From: VAZQ01 sp963841705
GTDB taxonomy: Bacteria > Pseudomonadota > Alphaproteobacteria > Rhizobiales > Xanthobacteraceae
Assembly (NCBI GenBank): GCA_963841705.1
Contig: CAWJDY010000033.1
Coordinates: 186,001 to 250,000 of the forward strand
Length of the DNA stretch: 64,000 nucleotides
Direction of reading: 5' to 3'
Shown here: one piece after another, positions 35,516 through 42,043 of the stretch
How positions within the stretch are numbered: the stretch's first letter is position 1
Layout: the number at the start of each line of letters is the position of its first letter
Translations under genes and position numbers: made by a program
Notes under the pieces: generated by a model
Databases searched by the model: none
Told to the model about the DNA's origin: nothing
Seen by the model: only the letters and a program-made list of their open reading frames with translations

Positions 35516-37796
35516 GCTTCTTCATCAGAGCGCGAGCGAGGTGCCGCCGCTGTCGCGCCGCAGCTTCCTGATTGGTGCGGCTGGCGCGAGCTTGGTTTTC
35601 GGCTTTGCGAAGGCAGGCCTCGCGGCGACCGATCCGACGTCGCCGGTGCAGGGCGCGTTCGAGCCAACCATCTGGTATCGAATCGACCGAGACGGGATCG
35701 TCACCGTCAACATCATTCGCGCCGAGATGGGCCAGCATATCGGTACCGCGCTCGCCCGTATCCTGGCCGACGAACTCGAAGTCGATTGGGACAATGTCCG
35801 AATTGATCCGGTCGACAGCGATGCAAAATGGGGCCTCATGGTAACTGGCGGCAGCTGGTCGGTCTGGATGACCTTTCCGGTTTTCAGCCGCGCCGGTGCA
35901 GCCGGGCGCATCGCACTCGTAGAGGAGGGTGCCAGGCTTCTCGGCGCGCCCGCGCCCGACTGCGTTGCGCGCAGCGGCGCAGTCGTTACTGGCGAACGGT
36001 CGATCTCCTATGCCGAGATCGTCCGCCGCGGCAATCTCAGCCGCACGTTTAGCGCCGACGAATTGGCGCGGATGCCGGTCAAGCCCGCCTCGGAGCGGCG
36101 GCTGATCGGCCGGACGGTGCCCGCACTCGACGTTCCCTCCAAGACAACTGGCGCTGCAGTTTACGGTATCGACGCGAAAGTCGAGGGGATGGTTTATGCC
36201 AGGCCAAAGATCCCGCCGACGCGCAACGACTCCAGAGTGCGCGCAATCGACAATTCCGCGGCGCGCGACGTGAAAGGCTATATCAGCAGCATGGCCCTAG
36301 ACGATCCGTCGGGCACGGTGCCCGGTTGGGTCATGGTCTTCGCCCACACCTATCCGGCCGCCATTCGCGCCGCCGATCGCGTCAAGGTTGATTGGACCGT
36401 GGGTGAAGGGGCGAACGTCTCCGAGCAAGATATTCTGGACCACGGTGCAAAGCAGATCGCCGATTCGAACGGAGGCGTCTTCCTTGTCGACGACGACGGT
36501 GTCGATACTGCTTTTCGTGCGGCTAAGTCCACGCTCACGCAGACCTACACGACCGGCAGCGTCCTCCATGTCCAGCTCGAGCCCGTCAATGCGCTCGCCT
36601 TCGAGAAGGACGGGATCTTCGAGATTCACACCGGCAATCAGTGGCAGACGCTGATCCTGCCAGTGCTTTCGAAAGCGCTCGGACTGCCGCAGGAGCGCAT
36701 CGTGCTCCGTAGTTACTATCTCGGCGGCGGCTTCGGCCGGAGACTGAACGGGGACTATGCGGTGCCGGCGGCGCTCGCCGCCAAGGCGCTGGGTAAGCCG
36801 GTCAAGATGGTGCTGACGCGCCCCGATGACACGCGCTTCAATTCCTTCCGCTCGCCTTCAATCCAGACGTTGCGCATGGCCTTTGGCGCCGGCGGCAATG
36901 TCACGGCGATGGAGCATAACGCCTCCGCGGGCTGGCCTACCTTGGTCATGGCGGAAGGGTTCATGGCCAAGGGACTCCACCAAAAACTTTACGACCCGTT
37001 TGCGATCTCCGGCGCCGATCATTGGTACGATGTGGGCGCGCAGCGCGTACGCGCGCTCTCGAACGACCTCGCCAACCGCGCCTTTCGTCCCGGCTGGCTG
37101 CGCTCGGTGGGCCCGGGCTGGACCAATTGGGCGGTGGAAAGCTTCATGGACGAAGCAGCGCACGCCGTCGGCGCTGATCCCGTCGCCTTGCGCGTCGGGA
37201 TGCTCAACGCAACGGGTCGCAACGCGGGCTCGAGCCCCAATTCCGTGGGCGGCGCACGACGCCAGGCAGGCGTCGTTCAACGTGTCGCGCAGAAGGCGAG
37301 TTGGGGCGCCGCGATGCCGAAGAATACCGGCCTCGGCATTGCCACCACATTCGGCCAGGAGCGCGACATGCCGACCTGGATCGCCTGCGTCGCGCGCGTC
37401 GCGGTAAATACGGGGAGCGGCGTGGTGAGGGTCGAAAGGCTGACGATCGTCGTCGATGCCGGCACCATCGTGGATCCGGACAGCGCGCTGGCGCAGGTCG
37501 AGGGCGGGGCGCTGTGGGGCCTTAGCATGGCGCTGCACGAAGGCTCGGAATTCGTCAAGGGACAGGTGAAGGATTTAAATCTCGACACGTACGGGCCTTT
37601 GCGCATCGGCGACGTGCCCGAGATTGACATCGAGTTTGTCGACAGCACGGAAGTGCCGACCGGCCTTGGCGAGCCGGCGACGACCGTCGTCGGTCCTGCC
37701 ATCGGCAACGCCATCTTCGCGGCCGCCGGGGTACGGCTGCGGCACTTGCCAATCCGTCCGGATGCAGTTCTGCGGGCTCTCAACACAAAGAGCTGA
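35508..37796 (+). CDS. Molybdopterin-binding catalytic subunit, Tat-type leader (aldehyde oxidase-like)
   Basis: The 762-residue large subunit has a twin-arginine leader (LSRRSFLIGAAGASLVFGFA, residues about 17-36). Mo-cofactor segments include RAEMGQHIGTALARILADEL, YYLGGGFGRRLNGDYAVPAA, and the active-site glutamate in EVPTGLGEPATTVVGPAIGN. Homologues with a cytochrome c and a small FeS subunit oxidise aldehydes in the periplasm. The 8-bp overlap with the small subunit shows co-translation. A Tat-leader decarboxylase follows 78 bp downstream. Confidence 0.95.
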   Translation: MVRLLHQSASEVPPLSRRSFLIGAAGASLVFGFAKAGLAATDPTSPVQGAFEPTIWYRIDRDGIVTVNIIRAEMGQHIGTALARILADELEVDWDNVRIDPVDSDAKWGLMVTGGSWSVWMTFPVFSRAGAAGRIALVEEGARLLGAPAPDCVARSGAVVTGERSISYAEIVRRGNLSRTFSADELARMPVKPASERRLIGRTVPALDVPSKTTGAAVYGIDAKVEGMVYARPKIPPTRNDSRVRAIDNSAARDVKGYISSMALDDPSGTVPGWVMVFAHTYPAAIRAADRVKVDWTVGEGANVSEQDILDHGAKQIADSNGGVFLVDDDGVDTAFRAAKSTLTQTYTTGSVLHVQLEPVNALAFEKDGIFEIHTGNQWQTLILPVLSKALGLPQERIVLRSYYLGGGFGRRLNGDYAVPAALAAKALGKPVKMVLTRPDDTRFNSFRSPSIQTLRMAFGAGGNVTAMEHNASAGWPTLVMAEGFMAKGLHQKLYDPFAISGADHWYDVGAQRVRALSNDLANRAFRPGWLRSVGPGWTNWAVESFMDEAAHAVGADPVALRVGMLNATGRNAGSSPNSVGGARRQAGVVQRVAQKASWGAAMPKNTGLGIATTFGQERDMPTWIACVARVAVNTGSGVVRVERLTIVVDAGTIVDPDSALAQVEGGALWGLSMALHEGSEFVKGQVKDLNLDTYGPLRIGDVPEIDIEFVDSTEVPTGLGEPATTVVGPAIGNAIFAAAGVRLRHLPIRPDAVLRALNTKS

Positions 37797-37874
37797 TCAT
37801 GTGGGCGGCTCTACGCCGGTTCAAGGGTGACGTGACAGGTTGCAGCCAAGAGAGAACGAGCGAAGGAGACGAGC

Positions 37875-39707
37875 ATGATCACGAGGCGTAATTTTCTAGG
37901 CACGACAGCGATCATCGGGGCCGCCGGGACGGCGATCCTGGGCGAGCAGGAATCCAAGCCCGTCGCGATCGCGGCGGAGGGCGGGGCTCCCGAGAGCACC
38001 GTCGCGAACTCGGCGTCGAGCGGAGCGACCGGGAGTACCGTCGGCACTTACTTGGCTACCCGGCTGGAGCAGGTCGGGGTCCGCGATTATTTCGCCGTGC
38101 CTGGCGACTTCAACCTCATCCTCCTCGACCAGATCCTCGAGAATCCGCGCCTGAGGATGATCGGTTGCTGCAACGAGTTGAACGCTGGGTACGCCGCCGA
38201 CGGATACGCGCGTTCGAATGGTGTCGCGGCAATGGTCATCACCTACAGCGTTGGCGGGCTGAGCGCCCTGAACGCCGTGACGTGCGCGTACTCCGAGGAT
38301 TCACCGGTCATTGTCATTGTGGGCGGGATCAACAGCGACTCGGAGTGGCAGGACAAAATTATCCACCACGCCCTGGGCGAGGTGCGATACGACTATCAGC
38401 GGGAGATCTATGCACAGGTCACCGCCGGAGCCTTCTCGGTGCGGCACGCGGCCGACGCCCCGGCGCTGATCGACGGGGCGATCGACCTGGCGTTGCGGCG
38501 TCGCAAGCCAGTCATGCTGGAGATCGCCTGTAACCTCGCTTCGATGCCGGTCCCGGCGCCGCGTCCCCGGCGTTTCGGCGCGGCGCCAGCGAGCGACGCC
38601 GCCGCTTTGGCCGACGCCGCGGACCACGCCGCCGAGTTGCTGAACAAAGCATTGCGGCCGGTGCTCGTGGCCGGGTCGAAGCTCCGCCCGCCGGCGTCGC
38701 GCGAGGCGTTCCTCAAGTTGGCCGACGCCTCGGGTTACGCCGTCGCCTCCGTCCCGGCCGGCAAGGGAATGTTTCCCGAGACCCACTCCGCCTACACCGG
38801 GATTTACTGGGGCCCCGTCAGTTGGCCGGGCGTCGCCTCGGTTGTCGAGTCGGCCGACGCCTACCTCTTCGCCGGAGCCCTGCTGTCGGATTACGCCACG
38901 ACCGGCTTTACCGCGGCGATCGACCCGAAAAAGCTATTGCTGTCCATGCCCGGCGAGGTCCGCCTGCCAGGGGCCACCTACGCCGGTGTCGAGCTCGCCG
39001 ATTTCCTTGGAGCGTTGGCCGGCAAGATCCGGCGCAACGACGCCTCGCTCGTGGAGTTCGCCCGCACCCGGACGAAGGAGGAGCCGCCCGCCGCCGCCGC
39101 GCCGGGGGACAAACTCACAATCGCCGAGGTCTCGCGCCAGGTTCACGACGCCCTCGGTAAGGACACGGCGCTCTTGGTCGAGACCGGCAACTCGTGGTTC
39201 CACGGCATAGGGATGCACCTGCCCGAAGGCAGTCGCTTCGAGATCCAGTTCCAGGCCGGCTCGATCGGTTGGTCGGTCCCCGCCACGCTCGGCTACCAGA
39301 TGGGCTTCACGACCCCGACGCGGGTGATCGCGATGATCGGCGACGGGTCGTTCCAAATGACCGCGCAGGAGGTTTCGACGATGATCCGCCACAATACGCG
39401 GCCGATCATCATCCTGGTCAACAACCGCGGCTACATCATCGAGGACGCAATCCATCAGGGCCCGTACAACAAGATCAAGAACTGGGACTACGCGGGCCTC
39501 ATGAAGGTCTGGACCAACGGCGAGGGCAAGGGCCTGGGCCTCAACGCCAAGACCGCCGGCGAGCTGACGGCGGCCTTAGCCAGAGCGAAGAGCCACGACG
39601 GGCCGTGCATGATCGAGGTGGCCATCGACCCGCAGGATTGCAGCCCCAACCTGCGCGAGTGGGGCACCCGGGTCGCGGCGGCCAATGGCATGCCCCCCCG
39701 GTCGTAA
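37875..39707 (+). CDS. Pyruvate/2-oxoacid decarboxylase (ThDP-dependent) with a Tat-type leader
   Basis: The 610-residue protein aligns end to end with Zymomonas-type pyruvate decarboxylase: TVGTYLATRLEQVGVRDYFA; catalytic Asp in VPGDFN (about residue 77), Glu in CCNELNAGYAADGYAR (about 100), His-His in IIHHALGEV (about 163); ThDP motif GDGSFQMTAQEV...NN (about 489-515) and Glu in GYIIEDAIHQGPYNKIKNWD (about 522). Family members are cytoplasmic and about 560 residues long. This one has about 50 extra N-terminal residues, with MITRRNFLGTTAIIGAAGTA fitting the Tat consensus. AAGGAG lies 7 bp before the ATG, and no other Met occurs before the fold begins. An extracytoplasmic location is inference. 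Confidence 0.93.
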   Translation: MITRRNFLGTTAIIGAAGTAILGEQESKPVAIAAEGGAPESTVANSASSGATGSTVGTYLATRLEQVGVRDYFAVPGDFNLILLDQILENPRLRMIGCCNELNAGYAADGYARSNGVAAMVITYSVGGLSALNAVTCAYSEDSPVIVIVGGINSDSEWQDKIIHHALGEVRYDYQREIYAQVTAGAFSVRHAADAPALIDGAIDLALRRRKPVMLEIACNLASMPVPAPRPRRFGAAPASDAAALADAADHAAELLNKALRPVLVAGSKLRPPASREAFLKLADASGYAVASVPAGKGMFPETHSAYTGIYWGPVSWPGVASVVESADAYLFAGALLSDYATTGFTAAIDPKKLLLSMPGEVRLPGATYAGVELADFLGALAGKIRRNDASLVEFARTRTKEEPPAAAAPGDKLTIAEVSRQVHDALGKDTALLVETGNSWFHGIGMHLPEGSRFEIQFQAGSIGWSVPATLGYQMGFTTPTRVIAMIGDGSFQMTAQEVSTMIRHNTRPIIILVNNRGYIIEDAIHQGPYNKIKNWDYAGLMKVWTNGEGKGLGLNAKTAGELTAALARAKSHDGPCMIEVAIDPQDCSPNLREWGTRVAAANGMPPRS

Positions 39708-39825
39708 GCCGCGGGTCGACCGGGCAGGTGAACATGGAGCTGCACGAGCCTCCCCGGGTGGTGCTCCACAACCGCGAAGGCCCCGCCGGTATCCGCTCCG
39801 GAGATCTTGAACAGGTGCAACGGAC

Positions 39826-40210
39826 ATGGTCACGCTATATGAAGTGCTGAAGCAAGCCGAGACGGAAGGAGTTGCAGTCGGTCATTTCAATGTTCGGACT
39901 TGGTCACGTTGAAGGTGGTCTTTTAAAGCGAGCGACCAAAATGTTCCTGTTATCGTAGGAGTATCCGAAGGCGAGCGGCAATTCCTGGGTGTTCGGCAAA
40001 TCGCCGCGATGGTCAAGAGCCTACGCGAGGAACACGATTTTCCCGTTTTCTTGAATGCCGATCATACTCACTCTCTGGCAAGCGCTATGGAAGCCGCGAA
40101 AGCGGGATTTGATTGGATCGTGTTCGATGTTTCCACACTACCCCTGGAAGAAAATATCCGCCAAACGAGAACAGCGGTCGAAACATTAAAGGCTATTCGA
40201 CCCGAGAGCC
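39826..40210 (+). pseudogene. Class II fructose-bisphosphate aldolase remnant
   Basis: The frame opens MVTLYEVLKQAETEGVAVGH and FNV. After two small frame changes near 39900-39930 it continues NVPVIVGVSEGERQFLGVRQ, FPVFLNADHTHSLASAMEAA and GFDWIVFDVSTLPLEENIRQ, then ends at LKAI. NADHTH carries the zinc-ligand region of class II aldolases. About the first 130 residues survive; the rest is replaced near 40200-40215 by a remnant on the other strand. Base composition is visibly lower in G+C than the neighbours, which suggests a separate origin. Confidence 0.82.
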
Positions 40211-40272
40211 TGGTTTCGCGAACCTCGCGGTCGGCCCGCCGGGTTACCGCTTTGGCCTTTTTGGAACTGCAT
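40190..40272 (-). pseudogene. DUF5681 protein, N-terminal remnant
   Basis: On the minus strand an AGGAGG ribosome-binding site (about 40277-40284) precedes an ATG at 40272. The frame MQFQKGQSGNPAGRPRGSRN then QAL is the invariant opening of DUF5681 proteins, small DNA-binding-like proteins often linked to phages and integrative elements. Homology ends near 40210, where the aldolase remnant begins. The gene's leader, with promoter and terminator-like hairpin, survives upstream (40340-40427). Confidence 0.78.
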
Positions 40273-40339
40273 GCATTGTCCTCCTGTTGCCAAGCGGCCG
40301 ACAGCAGACGGACGATTGGCCAAACAAAAATGGCCAAAC

Positions 40340-40371
40340 AAAAAGCCCGGCGCGGGGGTCCGGGCCGGGCT
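40340..40371 (-). terminator. Terminator-like hairpin in the DUF5681 leader (possible attenuator)
   Basis: AGCCCGGC (40344-40351) pairs with GCCGGGCT (40364-40371) through a 12-nt loop. On the minus strand the stem is followed by TTTTTGTTTGG. It lies only about 20-50 nt after the predicted start of transcription and before the DUF5681 ribosome-binding site. Transcripts would either stop here as a roughly 50-nt RNA or read through to the gene. Confidence 0.7.
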
Positions 40372-40398
40372 TCTCTCACAGCTTTCTGAGATTGGCGA

Positions 40399-40427
40399 CT
40401 CATAGCAGACATTTGTTACAATGTCAA
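40399..40427 (-). promoter_or_regulatory. Sigma-70-type promoter for the DUF5681 leader
   Basis: On the minus strand TTGACA (complement of 40422-40427), a 17-bp spacer and TATGAG (complement of 40399-40404) form a good match. The predicted start lies near 40392. Two direct repeats further upstream (40449-40489) could be operator sites. Confidence 0.6.
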
Positions 40428-40448
40428 GATATCAAGCAAAAATTTGTC

Positions 40449-40489
40449 GGTAGCACATGAGTTGTCCGGGTTAGGTAGCACACGAGTTG
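40449..40489. repeat. Two 16-bp direct repeats GGTAGCACAYGAGTTG
   Basis: The copies 40449-40464 and 40474-40489 differ at one base and are spaced 25 bp start to start. They sit about 60-100 bp upstream of the predicted minus-strand start site. They could be operator sites for a repressor or the end of a lost insertion sequence; no transposase is nearby. Confidence 0.6.
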
Positions 40490-40552
40490 GCCAGTTTTTC
40501 TGCCTTTTTGCAGCGATTTAAGAGGAAGCGGAAAGCCATAAACAAAAAGTCG

Positions 40553-40580
40553 TTGACATGTTACGGGACTCGTGTATAGT
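40553..40580 (+). promoter_or_regulatory. Strong sigma-70-like promoter with no evident gene
   Basis: TTGACA (40553-40558), a 16-bp spacer and TATAGT (40575-40580) form a near-consensus plus-strand promoter. No open frame with a ribosome-binding site follows in the next 500 bp. A stable hairpin lies at 40612-40636, so a non-coding RNA or the leader of a deleted gene is possible. Confidence 0.6.
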
Positions 40581-40611
40581 TGGTTATCCTCCAGAATTGC
40601 GAAGATGACGA

Positions 40612-40636
40612 GCGCGGGAAAGAAATTTTCCCGCGC
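40612..40636. other. 10-bp perfect hairpin downstream of the orphan promoter
   Basis: GCGCGGGAAA (40612-40621) and TTTCCCGCGC (40627-40636) are exact complements around a 5-nt loop. There is no T-run on the plus strand, so it is not a standard terminator. It would lie about 25-50 nt into an RNA started from the promoter at 40553-40580. Confidence 0.6.
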
Positions 40637-40911
40637 ATAGGCTGTTTGGTCGCTTCAAAGGGTTCTGGAAGGATTGAGTCCCACCCAACCTAGGCCGATG
40701 ATATCCGCCTGGCGTCTTGGCCGTTTCCCCCTATCCAAGGCGGCCAGGTATCACGCGACAGATAATCGCTACGGCCCCCGTGGACGTGAACCGAGGTCCG
40801 ACTGCTGCTGGCCGTAAGGTATCGGCGGCGCCGGCCCTTGCCAGCATTATGCATCATTGTCGATGGTGCTTGACCCGCGAAGTGGCACAGGAACGGAGTC
40901 GCTCACGCTCT

Positions 40912-41089
40912 TCAAGCTTCGGGCGTGTGTTTGGCCATGGCAAGGTCCTCCCGTTCGAGATGGTAGCTGTTGTAGGTTGTGCGGACATAGACCGGCCCCC
41001 GGCCCCGATCGCGTCCGATGCTTATGACCCAAAGCGGGCCTTGCTGGGGAGAGCATCGCCGTCACGGCAAGGGTGATAGTCTTCATCAT
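40912..41089 (-). pseudogene. Small secreted-protein remnant (one-base frameshift)
   Basis: The frame from ATG 41089/41086 reads MKTITLAVTAMLSPARPALG then HKHRTRSGPG. After a slip in a run of Gs it continues PVYVRTTYNSYHLEREDLAM and AKHTPEA-stop at 40912. The second part resembles the tail of small exported rhizobial proteins. The signal-peptide hydrophobic core is short, so it is probably non-functional. Confidence 0.5.
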
Positions 41090-41209
41090 GAAACCTCCAA
41101 TGTGCTAGGCGTAATGCGAAGAGATCGAGCGCAGCCGGATTAGCGTTGAACGATTGGATTGCAAAGGCGGTCAGGTTTGCCCCCGGAATAGCTCGCAAAG
41201 GAGCCTAAC

Positions 41210-42043
41210 ATGAACCTCAATACCATCGCCGAGGTGAAGCGGCCGAGGTCAGCGGACCAGATCACGCAGTGGCGTGATGGATACGCCTGGCTTGCGGGTG
41301 GAACCTGGCTCTTCTCGGAGCCGCAGGTCTCCACCGACACGCTCATCGACCTCGAACGGCTCAATTGGCCGGCGTTGGAGTCGTCTCCCGCCGGCCTCGA
41401 CATCGCGGCGACGTGCCGCGTCGCAGAGCTCTACCAGTTCGTTGGTCGGGACGAGTGGTGCGGGATCTCGCTCGTGCGCGAGTGCTGCAACGCGTTTTTG
41501 GCGTCGTTCAAGATCTGGAATGCCGCCACCGTCGGCGGCAACATCTGCATGTCGTTACCGGCCGGCCCGATGATCTCGTTGACCGCCGCGCTCGACGCAA
41601 CCTATACGCTGTGGCCGCGCAACGCGCCCCCGCGCGATGTCCACTCCGTCGACTTCGTTACTGGAAACCACACCAACATTCTCCAGCCGGGAGAATTGCT
41701 CCGCAGCATCCACTTGCCCGCATCGGCGCTGTCGAAGAGGTTCGCGTTCCGTCACGCCTCGCTCACGCATCTCGGACGATCGGCGGCGCTGCTGATCGGC
41801 ACGCAAAACGCAGCCGGCCACGACCTCTTGATCACGATAACCGCGGCGACGCCACGCCCGATTCAGCTTCGATTCAAGCGCGCACCATCCTCGATGGAGC
41901 TGCGGCGCACGCTCGACGAGCGCATTCCTGCTGACGGATACTTCAACGATGTCCACGGTTCGGCCGCCTATAAGCGCCACCTCACCTATTATTTCTCCGA
42001 GCAGATCCGGGCCGAGCTGGCGCAACCGGGAGCGGGCGCATGA
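41210..42043 (+). CDS. FAD-binding (CoxM-type) subunit of a molybdenum hydroxylase
   Basis: The 277-residue medium subunit carries the two FAD motifs of the family, AWLAGGTWLFSEPQ (usual AGGTDL) near residue 28 and NAATVGGNICMSLPAGPM near residue 104, and a CO-dehydrogenase-type flavin C-terminal domain. AAAGGAG precedes the ATG. It overlaps the next gene by four bases. It should take electrons from the FeS clusters of the fused partner and pass them to NAD or another acceptor. Confidence 0.93.
   Translation: MNLNTIAEVKRPRSADQITQWRDGYAWLAGGTWLFSEPQVSTDTLIDLERLNWPALESSPAGLDIAATCRVAELYQFVGRDEWCGISLVRECCNAFLASFKIWNAATVGGNICMSLPAGPMISLTAALDATYTLWPRNAPPRDVHSVDFVTGNHTNILQPGELLRSIHLPASALSKRFAFRHASLTHLGRSAALLIGTQNAAGHDLLITITAATPRPIQLRFKRAPSSMELRRTLDERIPADGYFNDVHGSAAYKRHLTYYFSEQIRAELAQPGAGA

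Noticed and set aside
40612..40636. Hairpin as a Rho-independent terminator
   Set aside because: There is no T-run on either side in the right place, so termination is not supported.
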